This document shows positions 33,237-41,445 of a DNA stretch of 64,000 nucleotides, in pieces. The stretch is taken from contig NZ_BSEV01000014.1 of NCBI RefSeq assembly GCF_027922005.1, forward strand, positions 124,001 through 188,000. Direction: 5' to 3'. The stretch's first letter is position 1, and each line of letters opens with the position of its first letter. Made by a program: the position numbers and the translations under genes. Source of the DNA: Streptosporangium carneum (GTDB taxonomy: Bacteria; Actinomycetota; Actinomycetes; Streptosporangiales; Streptosporangiaceae). The notes under the pieces are model-generated. The model searched no databases and was not told the origin of the DNA. It saw nothing but the letters and a program-made list of their open reading frames with translations.

Positions 33237-34676
33237 GTGAAATTTCTCAATGAGATGGCACCGGCCCACGACCTGACCTACAGCGACGTGTTCATGGTTC
33301 CGTCACGCTCCTCCGTGGGCTCCCGGCTGGCCGTCGACCTGTCGACGCAGGACGGCACCGGCACCACGATTCCCGTCGTGGTCGCCAACATGACGGCCGT
33401 CGCGGGACGCCGCATGGCCGAGACCGTCGCGCGGCGCGGCGGCATCACCGTGATCCCACAGGACATTCCCATCGAGGTCGTCGCCGACGTGGTCGACTGG
33501 GTAAAGAAACGCGACCTGGTCCACGACACGCCGCTCACGCTCACCCCGCACGACACCGTGGGCAAGGCGCTCAGCCTGCTGCCCAAGCGGGCGCACGGCG
33601 CGGTCATCATCGTCAACTGGGACAACCGCCCCGTCGGCGTGGTCACCGAGAGCGACTGCGGCGGCGTGGACATGTACACGCAGCTGTCCCAGGTGATGTC
33701 CGACCACCTGCTCACCCTGCCCGCAGGTCTCGACCCCCGTGAGGCCTTCGACCGCCTCCACGAGGGGCGCCACCGGCTCGCCCCGATCGTGGACGGCGAG
33801 GGGCGTCTGGTCGGCATCCTCACCCGGACGGGGGCGCTGCGCGCGACGCTGTACCGCCCCGCGCTCGACGCCTCCGGCAGGTTGCGCGTGGCCGCCGCCG
33901 TCGGCGTCAACGGCGACGTGGCGGCCAAGGCCAAGGAGCTGCTCGAAGCCAGGATCGACTGCCTGGTCGTGGACACCGCCCACGGCCACCAGGAGAAGAT
34001 GATCAACGCTCTGAGGGCGGTCCGCTCGCTCGACCCGGGCGTGCCGGTCGCCGCGGGCAACGTGGTGACCGCCGAGGGGGTGCGCGACCTGGCCGACGCC
34101 GGAGCGGACATCCTCAAGGTCGGCGTCGGCCCGGGGGCGATGTGCACCACGCGGATGATGACCGGCGTGGGCCGCCCGCAGTTCTCCGCCGTGCTGGAGT
34201 GCTCCGCCGAGGCCCGGCGCCTCGGCCGGCACGTCTGGGCGGACGGCGGCGTCCGGCACCCCAGGGACGTGGCCCTGGCCCTGGCCGCGGGGGCGGCGAA
34301 CGTGATGATCGGCTCCTGGTTCGCCGGGACCTACGAGTCTCCCGGCGACGCCCGCACCGACGCGGACGGCCGCAGGTACAAGGAGAACTTCGGCATGGCC
34401 TCGGCCCGCGCCGTGAAGCTGCGCACCGCCGAGGACTCTCCCTTCGAGCGGGCTCGCAAGGCTCTGTTCGAGGAGGGGATCTCCACCTCCAGGATGTATC
34501 TCGACCCGCTCAGCCCCAGCGTCGAGGACCAGATCGACGCCATCGTGGCGGGCCTGCGCTCCTCCTGCACCTATGCGGGGGCCTCGACCCTGGAGGAGTT
34601 CCACGAGCGGGCGGTCGTCGGGATCCAGAGCTCCTCCGGCTACACCGAGGGGATGCCGCTCCACCAGAGCTGGTGA
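33237..34676 (+). CDS. guaB1: GuaB1 family IMP dehydrogenase-related protein (GMP reductase)
   Basis: This 479-residue TIM-barrel enzyme of the IMPDH/GMPR superfamily has two CBS domains (about residues 93-205) inserted in the barrel. The catalytic loop is GVGPGAMCTTRMMTGVGRPQ with Cys303, and the NAD(P)-side flap is shorter than in IMPDH. In mycobacteria GuaB1 is a CBS-regulated GMP reductase converting GMP to IMP. The CTTR context supports the GMPR role. The GTG at 33237 has AAGGTGG 6 nt upstream. It is a single gene followed by a bidirectional hairpin. Confidence 0.93.
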   Translation: MKFLNEMAPAHDLTYSDVFMVPSRSSVGSRLAVDLSTQDGTGTTIPVVVANMTAVAGRRMAETVARRGGITVIPQDIPIEVVADVVDWVKKRDLVHDTPLTLTPHDTVGKALSLLPKRAHGAVIIVNWDNRPVGVVTESDCGGVDMYTQLSQVMSDHLLTLPAGLDPREAFDRLHEGRHRLAPIVDGEGRLVGILTRTGALRATLYRPALDASGRLRVAAAVGVNGDVAAKAKELLEARIDCLVVDTAHGHQEKMINALRAVRSLDPGVPVAAGNVVTAEGVRDLADAGADILKVGVGPGAMCTTRMMTGVGRPQFSAVLECSAEARRLGRHVWADGGVRHPRDVALALAAGAANVMIGSWFAGTYESPGDARTDADGRRYKENFGMASARAVKLRTAEDSPFERARKALFEEGISTSRMYLDPLSPSVEDQIDAIVAGLRSSCTYAGASTLEEFHERAVVGIQSSSGYTEGMPLHQSW

Positions 34677-34773
34677 CCGCCCGCCGCCTCCCTGCCCGGC
34701 CTCACCCGCTCCGCGCCGCCGCCTCCGGTCTCACACGGTCCGCCGTCACGTCCAGATGACGGCGGCACGTCGG

Positions 34774-34802
34774 CTCCTCGGCGTCTCCCGCCCGCCGAGG
34801 AG
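34774..34802. terminator. Bidirectional terminator hairpin
   Basis: CTCCTCGGCG (34774-34783) pairs perfectly with 34793-34802 around a 9-nt loop between guaB1 and the convergent small membrane-protein gene. A second stem, CGCCGTCA (34741-34748) with TGACGGCG (34757-34764), precedes it. Confidence 0.65.
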
Positions 34803-34807
34803 TCGAC

Positions 34808-34951
34808 TCAGCTGCGGTAACGCGACTCCAGCACGCGCTCATGACGGTCATCCGCCGACAGCCGCCCGCCTCGGTAACGAGTGAGCCTGCACAGTGCCAT
34901 CAGCCCCGCGAGGGCGAGCACTGCTTCGATCATCATGATGAATGCGATCAT
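34808..34951 (-). CDS. Small (47-residue) membrane protein
   Basis: The ATG at 34951 follows AAGGA with 8-nt spacing. Residues 1-21 form one hydrophobic helix (MIAFIMMIEAVLALAGLMAL), followed by a basic, hydrophilic tail (RLTRYRGGRLSADDRHER). A clean ribosome site and a coherent membrane-protein pattern support it as real. The function is unknown. A longer upstream frame from 35077 is not favoured. Confidence 0.55.
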   Translation of the reverse strand: MIAFIMMIEAVLALAGLMALCRLTRYRGGRLSADDRHERVLESRYRS

Positions 34952-35197
34952 TTGGGGTTCCTTCACGGACCTGGCACCTGACGATCCCTGCCCACCGTCC
35001 GCGCCACTCGCAAGAACCTTAACAGTCCCCTGGACGATTTGTCGCCTAATGTCCGCTTTCGAGAGAAAAGTTTTCATATGGAAGCTTTTCGCAGCCTACC
35101 AGGAGGGTGACAGCCAGGCCAGCGGGCGCATGCTCCACCCGGCCCGGGGTAGTCGGCGTGCCGGATCCCCCTACCAGGCACGGGAAGGCGAACGGAC

Positions 35198-35827
35198 ATG
35201 GCAGAGCTAACCACAACCCCTGACACCCAGGTCGTCGTCAACCGCAGGACGCTCGTCAGCTACGACAACTACCTCGCCGCCCAGCGAGCCGTCGACGGGC
35301 TCTCCGACGCGGGGTTCCCCGTCGAGCACGTGGCGATCGTCGGCAGCGACCTCCGGCTGGAGGAGACCGTCACCGGCAGGCTGACCAACGGCCGGGCCGC
35401 GCTCACCGGGGCGGGAAGCGGCGTGGTCTTCGGCGTCGTCGTGGGACTGTTCCTCGGCCTGTTCACCTCGACCACGATGTCGTTCGTCGTGCTCGTGCTC
35501 TGGGCCGCCCTCTGGGGCGCGGTGGTGGGAGCCGCGTTCGGCTTCATCAACCACTTCTTCACCGGAGGCAAGCGGGACTTCGCCTCGCGCAGCGCGATCG
35601 TCGCGGGCCGCTACGACATCCTGGTCGCCGCCTCCCACCTCGACCACGCCCGCGCCGTGCTCGAGGGCGGCCCGCGTCCCGCCGACACCGTGGTCGTCGA
35701 GCCCCCGCCGTCCGCGGGCGCGTACGACCCGGCCGCCTTCGGGAGCACCACCCCGGACCTGCCCCGCCCCGAGACCCCGTCCACGCAGGCCCGCTCCGAG
35801 GACCCCTCCCTGAGGACTCGCCCCTGA
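35198..35827 (+). CDS. General stress protein 17M-like (YflT family) protein
   Basis: This 209-residue protein has an N-terminal YflT-like domain (SYDNYLAAQRAVDGLSDAGFPVEHVAIVGSDLRLEE, residues 24-60). Two hydrophobic helices with Gly-zipper character (GAGSGVVFGVVVGLFLGLF and FVVLVLWAALWGAVVGAAFGFI) and a conserved post-membrane strand (GRYDILVAAS) follow. The tail is Pro/Thr-rich. Family members are sigma-B-controlled stress proteins in Bacillus. No sigma-B-like promoter is obvious here. The ATG at 35198 has AAGG upstream. Confidence 0.88.
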   Translation: MAELTTTPDTQVVVNRRTLVSYDNYLAAQRAVDGLSDAGFPVEHVAIVGSDLRLEETVTGRLTNGRAALTGAGSGVVFGVVVGLFLGLFTSTTMSFVVLVLWAALWGAVVGAAFGFINHFFTGGKRDFASRSAIVAGRYDILVAASHLDHARAVLEGGPRPADTVVVEPPPSAGAYDPAAFGSTTPDLPRPETPSTQARSEDPSLRTRP

Positions 35828-35833
35828 CCAGGG

Positions 35834-35866
35834 CTCGGGGCCGGGACTCCCGTTCAGGGCCCCGAG
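35834..35866. terminator. Bidirectional terminator hairpin
   Basis: CTCGGGGCC (35834-35842) pairs with GGCCCCGAG (35858-35866) in the 69-bp gap between the stress-protein gene and the convergent ABC transporter operon. Confidence 0.55.
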
Positions 35867-35896
35867 GCGAACCGAGCCCCCGGCCCGGCCCCACGC

Positions 35897-36838
35897 TCAG
35901 CCCTTGACGCCGCCTGCCAGCAGGCCCCTGACGAAGTGGCGCTGCGCCGCCAGGAAGACCGCCAGCGGGATGACCGCCGAGACGAACGCCCCCGAGGTCA
36001 GACGCTGCCACTCGTTGCCCCTCGTGCCCGCCATCTGCGCCAGCCGTACGGTCACGGGGGCGGTCTCCGCGGTGCCACCCGCGAAGATCAGGGACACCAG
36101 CAGGTCGTTCCAGACCCACAGGAACTGGAAGACGCCGAAGGCGGCCAGCGCGGGACCGGCCAGGGGAAGCACGATCCGGCGCAGGATCGCGCCGTGCGCG
36201 GCTCCGTCGACCCTGGCCGCCTCCATGAGCTCTCCGGGGATCTCGGACATGAAGTTGTGCAGCAGGAAGACGCCCAGCGGCAGCGCGAAGCAGGTGTGCG
36301 CACACCAGACCTGGACGAAGCGGGCCGGGCCCTCCAGGTCCCACGCGGGCAGCATCTGGACGCCGAAGACCTCCACTCCCCTGGAGAAGAACGACAGCAG
36401 CGGGACCAGGGCCATCTGCAGCGGCACGATCTGCAGGGCGAAGACGCCGACGAGGATCCAGTCGCGTCCCCGGAACGGCAGCCAGGCCAGCGCGTAGGCG
36501 GCGAAGGTCGCCAGGGCCAGCGGCAGGAGCACGGAGGGGATCGTGATGACGACGGAGTTGACCAGGAAGCCGGCCATCCGTCCCGAGGACGAGGACGTTC
36601 CGAAGAGCACCTGCCGGTAGTTCTCCAGCGTGAACTCGGGATCGGAGAAGAACGTCCACCAGCCGGTGGACTTGATCTGATCCTCCGGGCGCAGCGAGGA
36701 CAGCAGCAGGCCGAAGGTCGGCGTGGTCCACAGGACCGCGATGACGATCGCGGCGACTCCCGCGCCCCGGCCGGACAGCCGCCGCCGGACCCGCGCGGCG
36801 GCGGCGCGGGCGTCCGCCCGCCCTCCTCGCCCGCTCAC
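35897..36838 (-). CDS. Carbohydrate ABC transporter permease (MalG/CUT1 type)
   Basis: This 313-residue inner-membrane permease has six predicted helices and the ATPase-coupling EAA loop ELMEAARVDGAAHGAILRRIVLPLAGPALA. Its GTG start at 36838 overlaps the TGA of the upstream permease by 3 bases (GTGA), showing translational coupling. It is the last gene of a lipoprotein-permease-permease operon. No ATP-binding gene is present, as in many actinobacterial sugar systems that share one MsiK-like ATPase. Confidence 0.93.
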   Translation of the reverse strand: MSGRGGRADARAAAARVRRRLSGRGAGVAAIVIAVLWTTPTFGLLLSSLRPEDQIKSTGWWTFFSDPEFTLENYRQVLFGTSSSSGRMAGFLVNSVVITIPSVLLPLALATFAAYALAWLPFRGRDWILVGVFALQIVPLQMALVPLLSFFSRGVEVFGVQMLPAWDLEGPARFVQVWCAHTCFALPLGVFLLHNFMSEIPGELMEAARVDGAAHGAILRRIVLPLAGPALAAFGVFQFLWVWNDLLVSLIFAGGTAETAPVTVRLAQMAGTRGNEWQRLTSGAFVSAVIPLAVFLAAQRHFVRGLLAGGVKG

Positions 36839-37800
36839 CGGGCCCGCCCGCGGACCTGGTAGACGACGACCGGCGTCACCAGGACGAACAGCAGGACGGC
36901 CAGGGCGGCCCCCCTGCCGGTCTCGCCGTACCTGAACGCCTGGTCGTACATCTCGTTGGCGATGACGCCGGTGTCGAACTGGCCGCCGGTCATCGTACGG
37001 ACGACGTCGAACAGTTTCAGCGTGCCGATCGACTGGGTGACCAGCACCACGGCCACCGCGGAACGGATGGAGGGCAGAGTCACCCGGAAGAACAACTGCC
37101 GCGGGCTCGCCCCGTCCAGCCTGGCCGCCTCGACGATCTCCCCGGGAATGCCCTTGATCGCCGCGGAGAGCACCACGGTGGCGAAGCCCGCCTGGATCCA
37201 GACCATCACCGCCACCAGGAACAGCGTGTTGAGCGGAGGCTCCTGGAGCCACTGCCGAGGTTGGCCGCCCACGCTCACGACGAGCTGGTTGAGCAGGCCT
37301 ATCTGCTCCTGGCCCTCGGCCCGGTAGGCGTAGACGAAGCGCCAGACGACGCCCGCACCGACGAAGGAGATCGCCATCGGCAGGAAGAGCAGCGACCTGG
37401 CCAGCGCCTCGAAACGGGTCCTGTCCACCAGGACCGCGTAGACGAGCCCGACGGAGGTCACCAGCGGCGGCACGAGCAGGACCCAGACGACCGTGTTGCG
37501 CAACACGGTCAGCGCCTCGGGCCGGGTGAACATCCACACGTAGTTGTCCAGTCCCGCCCACCGCCTGCCGTCGCCGCTCATGAAGGACAGCAGCGTCGTC
37601 CGCACGGCGGGCGCCACGAGCCCGACGCCCAGGAGCAGGAGGGCGGGCGCGAGCAGGATCGTCGCGTGCGGCCAGGCCCGCCGCCGCATCGGGACGCGGT
37701 CGACCAGCAGCAGGACCGCCGCGACCACGACGAGGAAGGCGGCGACGCCGATCAGCAGTTGGAGGAGCTTGGGCTGTTCTGCCGCGAGGTCGAAGTCCAT
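36835..37800 (-). CDS. Carbohydrate ABC transporter permease (MalF/CUT1 type)
   Basis: This 321-residue permease has an extra N-terminal hydrophobic hairpin and the EAA loop EIVEAARLDGASPRQLFFRVTLPSIRSA. CUT1 systems import di- and oligosaccharides. It follows the binding-protein gene by 102 bp and overlaps the second permease by 4 bases. The start at 37800 (ATG) is followed by a typical short cytoplasmic N-terminus. Confidence 0.93.
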   Translation of the reverse strand: MDFDLAAEQPKLLQLLIGVAAFLVVVAAVLLLVDRVPMRRRAWPHATILLAPALLLLGVGLVAPAVRTTLLSFMSGDGRRWAGLDNYVWMFTRPEALTVLRNTVVWVLLVPPLVTSVGLVYAVLVDRTRFEALARSLLFLPMAISFVGAGVVWRFVYAYRAEGQEQIGLLNQLVVSVGGQPRQWLQEPPLNTLFLVAVMVWIQAGFATVVLSAAIKGIPGEIVEAARLDGASPRQLFFRVTLPSIRSAVAVVLVTQSIGTLKLFDVVRTMTGGQFDTGVIANEMYDQAFRYGETGRGAALAVLLFVLVTPVVVYQVRGRAR

Positions 37801-37902
37801 CGATGGGATCTCCCGAGGGGGACGGGGCGGGCGGCGGGTTCCGCGTCGCGGATCACCCGGTCCGGACGCGTCGTTCGCGCGGCCCGGGTGTGCCGCCGGA
37901 CA

Positions 37903-39255
37903 TCAGGACGTCGGCCAGGACGCGTTGACGCGGTCGAGGACCGTCCTGGTGTCCTTGCCGTTGATCCAGTCGGTCATGGCCTTCCAGAAGGCGCCCGCGC
38001 CGACCGAGGCGGGCATCTGGTCGGAGCCGTCGAAACGGAAGACCGTGTCCGGGTCCTGCAGCATCTCGATGGAGAGCCTGTCGACCGGGTTGTGCGCGTT
38101 CGAAGGGTCCACACCCCTGCGCGCCGAGACGTAGGGCCCCAGCCTCATCCTGGCCTCGGGGAAGTCGGCGGAGGCCAGGTAGGCCCGCAGCGCCTCGACC
38201 TCGGGACGGTCGGAGAAGGCCGCGACGAACTCGCCCGCGCCGAGCACCGGCCGCTTCGACGGGTCGTCGCCCGGCAGGTAGAACGCGAACACGTCGCCGT
38301 CCTCGGCCACCTGCGTGCCCTCGGGCCAGAAGTTCGCGTAGAAGGACGCCTGGCGGTGCAGCGCGCACCTGCCCTGGGTGATCGGGATGCCGCCCTCCTG
38401 GAAGGCGGTGCTCGCGATCGACCTCACTGGGCCGTAGCCGCCGTTGACGAACCTTTCGTTCCTCAGGATCGCGCCGACCTTGTCCACCGCCGCGACGACC
38501 TTGGGATCGTTGAACGGCAGCCTGTGGCTCACCCAGTCGTCGTAGCCCTGGGGGCCGACCTCACGCAACAGGACGTCCTCGACCCAGTCCGTCGCGGGCC
38601 AGCCGGTCGCGTCGCCGGACTCGATGCCGGCGCACCACGGCTTGAGACCGGTGGCGGCGATCGTCTCGGAGAGCTTCATCAGCTCGTCCCAGGTCCGGGG
38701 AACGGCCCAGCCCCGCTCCCTGAACATCTTCGGGGAGTACCAGACGAGGGACTTCACGCTGGCGCCCAGCGGCGCGCCGTAGAGAACGCCGTCGACGGTG
38801 GCGTATCTGGCCCAGTCCGGCGACCACCCCTCGGCGGCCAGCCTCTTCACCTCCGCGGAGGCGGGCTTGAGAACGCCCGCCTCCGCGAAGCGTGCCAGCA
38901 GGCCAGGCTGAGGGAAGAACGCCAGGTCAGGAGGGTTTCCGCCGTCGACGCGCACCTGGATCTGCGCCTCGAACTCGCCGGTCCCCTCGTAGTCGATCCT
39001 CATCCCGGTGCACTCGGCGAACGGCTTCCACGCCCGCTCCAGCAGGTCGGCCTCGACGTCGCGGATCGGGGAGTAGACGCTGACCGTTCCGCCCTCGTGC
39101 CTGCCGTACCCGGCGAAGGCCGCGCACCCGGCCGACGCGCCGCCCTCGCCCGTCGACGACCCGGTCCGCGCGGATCCGCACGCGGTGGCCGCCAGTGCCA
39201 GCCCCGCGACGCCTGCCGCCAGAACGAGGCGCTCCGGCCGTGAGAGGAGCGACAT
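37903..39255 (-). CDS. ABC transporter sugar-binding lipoprotein
   Basis: This 450-residue extracellular solute-binding protein (family 1) has a lipoprotein signal: RPERLVLAAGVAGLALAATAC with the lipobox cysteine at residue 26. The mature region has the family pattern (YEGTGEFEAQIQVRVDGGNPPDLAFFPQPG). It delivers the sugar to the two permeases downstream. Two copies of the palindrome GAGAGCGCTCTC lie upstream, which with the adjacent LacI regulator indicates sugar-inducible expression. The sugar cannot be named from sequence. Confidence 0.92.
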   Translation of the reverse strand: MSLLSRPERLVLAAGVAGLALAATACGSARTGSSTGEGGASAGCAAFAGYGRHEGGTVSVYSPIRDVEADLLERAWKPFAECTGMRIDYEGTGEFEAQIQVRVDGGNPPDLAFFPQPGLLARFAEAGVLKPASAEVKRLAAEGWSPDWARYATVDGVLYGAPLGASVKSLVWYSPKMFRERGWAVPRTWDELMKLSETIAATGLKPWCAGIESGDATGWPATDWVEDVLLREVGPQGYDDWVSHRLPFNDPKVVAAVDKVGAILRNERFVNGGYGPVRSIASTAFQEGGIPITQGRCALHRQASFYANFWPEGTQVAEDGDVFAFYLPGDDPSKRPVLGAGEFVAAFSDRPEVEALRAYLASADFPEARMRLGPYVSARRGVDPSNAHNPVDRLSIEMLQDPDTVFRFDGSDQMPASVGAGAFWKAMTDWINGKDTRTVLDRVNASWPTS

Positions 39256-39286
39256 GAACCTTCCTCCATACGCGTCACGGGACCCT

Positions 39287-39298
39287 GAGAGCGCTCTC
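39287..39298. promoter_or_regulatory. LacI-family operator 1
   Basis: GAGAGCGCTCTC is a perfect 12-bp palindrome with the central CG typical of LacI/GalR operators. It lies 31 bp before the binding-protein start, in position to block its promoter. Confidence 0.75.
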
Positions 39299-39394
39299 TG
39301 GAAGAATCATCTGCTCACATGGCGATGTCAATGACCGTGACATGACGGTTACGGGACGTCTTCCAGACCTTCGCCGGGCGAGAGCCGCCTCCGG

Positions 39395-39406
39395 GAGAGC
39401 GCTCTC
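39395..39406. promoter_or_regulatory. LacI-family operator 2
   Basis: An identical GAGAGCGCTCTC lies 108 bp upstream of operator 1 and 48 bp past the lacI-type stop codon. Two identical operators at this distance allow DNA looping. Confidence 0.7.
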
Positions 39407-39454
39407 AGGGCGGCGACGACCGCGACGGGCCCGCAGGGCCGGCGAGGCGGGAGA

Positions 39455-40450
39455 CTACGAGGAGGACCTGACGACGAGTTCCGTCGGCATGATCAACGGG
39501 TCGGCCGGGCTGTCCTCCATGAGGCCGAGCAACAGCCTGACCATGGCGACGGTCTGCTCGGCGTGCGCGCTGTGGACGGTCGTCAGCGGCGGGTCGGTGT
39601 AGCGGGCGGCCTCTATGTCGTCGTAGCCCACCACGGCCACGTCGTCGGGGACCCGGCGGCCCGCCTGGCGCAGCGCGTGCAGCGCGCCGATCGCCATGAG
39701 GTCGTTGGCGGCGAACACCGCGTCCAGGCCGGGGTCGTCGGTCAGCAGCTGGCGCATGGCGACCGCGCCGGACTCGCGGGTGAAGTCGCCGACCGCGATG
39801 ATCGAGCGGCGGTCCGAGTCTCGCAGCACGTCACGGTAGCCGGTGAGACGGTCCTGGCCGCCGACGGTGTCCAACGGCCCGGCGATGGTCGCGATCCGCC
39901 GTCTCCCCCGTTCCAGCAGGTGGCGTACGGCGCCGGCGGCGCCGCCCACGTTGTCGTTGTCCACGTACGGCAGGGCGACCGGCACGGCGGGTCTGCCGTA
40001 GGAGACGACGGGGACGCGCAGCCGGGTGAGCGCGACGGGCAACGGGTCGGCTCCGTGGCTCGACACGAGCATGACCCCGTCGACGTGTCCGCCCGCGATG
40101 TACTTCTCCACCCTGGCGTGGCTCTCCGGCGACCCGGCCAGCAGCAGCACGACCTGCTTGCCCGCGGTCTCCAGCTCAAGGCTCGCCGCGCGGATGACCG
40201 TGGAGAACATGGGGTCGTCGGAGAACACCCGGTTCGGCGGCTCGGAGACGACCAGCGCGACGGAGTTGGTCCGCTGCGTGACCAGGTTCCTGGCCGCGCC
40301 GTTCGGGACGTAGCCCAGCTCGTTCACCGCCCGCATCACCATGTCGCGGATGTCGGGAGTGACGGTGGGCTGGCCGTTCACCACCCGTGAGACGGTCGAA
40401 CGGGACACCCCGGCACGAGCGGCGACCGCCTCCAGGGTGGGTCTTCTCAT
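39455..40450 (-). CDS. LacI family transcriptional regulator
   Basis: This 331-residue repressor has the LacI N-terminal HTH and hinge (PTLEAVAARAGVSRSTVSRVVNGQ, residues 4-27) and a periplasmic-binding-protein-like effector domain with the GYDDIEAARYTDPPLTTV segment. The ATG at 40450 has GGGGGAG upstream. It is co-oriented with and just upstream of the sugar ABC operon and, with two identical palindromes in the gap, is its likely local repressor. The inducer is presumably the imported sugar or a phosphorylated derivative (inference). Confidence 0.93.
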   Translation of the reverse strand: MRRPTLEAVAARAGVSRSTVSRVVNGQPTVTPDIRDMVMRAVNELGYVPNGAARNLVTQRTNSVALVVSEPPNRVFSDDPMFSTVIRAASLELETAGKQVVLLLAGSPESHARVEKYIAGGHVDGVMLVSSHGADPLPVALTRLRVPVVSYGRPAVPVALPYVDNDNVGGAAGAVRHLLERGRRRIATIAGPLDTVGGQDRLTGYRDVLRDSDRRSIIAVGDFTRESGAVAMRQLLTDDPGLDAVFAANDLMAIGALHALRQAGRRVPDDVAVVGYDDIEAARYTDPPLTTVHSAHAEQTVAMVRLLLGLMEDSPADPLIMPTELVVRSSS

Positions 40451-40695
40451 CTGGCTCCCCCGTAGTTCGATGACTGTCGACACCACAGCGTGCTGCCAGC
40501 GGGCGGCGAGGCCGACGCGCGCGGTCGCGAACCCCCGTCGGACTCTCTTGGCCACTCGGCATTGTCCGGTCATTATGCGACAACGCCCTGAGGGGAGGCC
40601 TGGCTCACCGGCCCCCGCGCCGATCGCGGCGCGCACGGCACACCGTTGGCCGTCCGGGCAGCGCTCCCAGCTCCCGTGCCCGTGTCCGGGACCCT

Positions 40696-40734
40696 GATTG
40701 AGAACACCGATTGAGAACACCGGTTGAGACGCTG
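40696..40734. repeat. 13-bp tandem repeat
   Basis: GATTGAGAACACC occurs twice end to end (40696-40708, 40709-40721), followed by a degenerate third unit GGTTGAGACGCTG (40722-40734). It lies about 210 bp before the FKBP start and could be an activator-binding iteron set. Confidence 0.75.
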
Positions 40735-40764
40735 ACCGGGGACGCTCACCAGGCCGTGCCCACG

Positions 40765-40820
40765 TGCCCCTTCCGGGGAGTGCCGAGGGGCGCGTCCGGG
40801 CATCACCCCCGGAAGGGGCA
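40765..40820. promoter_or_regulatory. Long inverted repeat upstream of FKBP
   Basis: TGCCCCTTCCGGGG (40765-40778) and its exact complement (40807-40820) form 14-bp arms with a 28-nt spacer, about 120 bp before the FKBP start. It could be an RNA hairpin in the leader or a paired protein-binding site. Confidence 0.55.
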
Positions 40821-40938
40821 TATGTCCGAGGGACATGTGGGGTCATCGTGTCCCCCGGCTCTCATGCGTCGGCCGGACCCCGTAGAGTCGTTCGGCCGAC
40901 CGGAAAACGGCCGGCGCGCATCCAATCGAGGAGAACAC

Positions 40939-41313
40939 GTGGCACTGGAGAAGCCTGAGATCGACTTCCCCGAGGGCGAGGCGCCCAAGGAGTTGCAGAT
41001 CGTCGACATCGTCGAAGGAGACGGCCCGGAGGCCAAGCCAGGCCACCAGGTCAGCGTGCACTATGTCGGCGTCGCCTTCTCCACCGGCGAGGAGTTCGAC
41101 GCCTCCTGGAACCGCGGCGAAGCCTTCCAGTTCCCGCTGGGCGCAGGCCGGGTCATCGCCGGCTGGGACCAGGGTGTCGCGGGCATGAAGGTCGGCGGCC
41201 GTCGCCGCCTCACCATCCCGGCGCACCTCGGCTACGGCGACCGCGGCGCGGGCGCCCGCATCAAGCCGGGCGAGACGCTCATCTTCGTCGTGGACCTGCT
41301 CGGCGTCAGCTGA
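40939..41313 (+). CDS. FKBP-type peptidyl-prolyl cis-trans isomerase
   Basis: This 124-residue cytosolic protein is a single FKBP domain. Recognisable blocks are the opening strand VSVHYVGVAFSTGEEFDASW, the VIAGWDQGVAGMKVGGRRRLTIP core and the closing AHLGYGDRGAGARIKPGETLIFVVDLL. These hold the usual hydrophobic active-site residues (Tyr, Phe, Val-Ile, Trp, Tyr). It catalyses proline isomerisation in folding. The GTG at 40939 has GAGGAG 5 nt upstream. It is monocistronic with a very strong terminator. Confidence 0.96.
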   Translation: MALEKPEIDFPEGEAPKELQIVDIVEGDGPEAKPGHQVSVHYVGVAFSTGEEFDASWNRGEAFQFPLGAGRVIAGWDQGVAGMKVGGRRRLTIPAHLGYGDRGAGARIKPGETLIFVVDLLGVS

Positions 41314-41327
41314 CGTCCCCGCGAGTC

Positions 41328-41369
41328 GGCAGGCGGGCCGCCCCTCGTCCGAGGGGCGGCCCGCCTGCC
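41328..41369 (+). terminator. Strong FKBP terminator
   Basis: A perfect 19-bp stem (41328-41346 with 41351-41369) closes the 4-nt loop GTCC, starting 15 nt after the stop codon. Confidence 0.85.
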
Positions 41370-41445
41370 TTCGGGGAGTTGGATCGCTCCGAAAAGGAGG
41401 AGTTCACCCTCCCGAAATGTCACCGGCAGCTCATAGGCTGGGCCT

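Larger units (their letters stand above)
40451..40938. other. Divergent promoter region of LacI and FKBP genes
   Basis: About 490 bp without a supported gene. It contains 13-bp tandem repeats (40696-40734), a long inverted repeat (40765-40820) and a short palindrome ATGTCC-GAG-GGACAT near 40822. These lie on the FKBP side and may regulate it. Confidence 0.55.

Noticed and set aside
37261..39243. 660-codon rightward frame opposite the ABC lipoprotein and permease genes
   Set aside because: Asp/Val/Arg/Gly-rich antisense shadow of well-supported genes.
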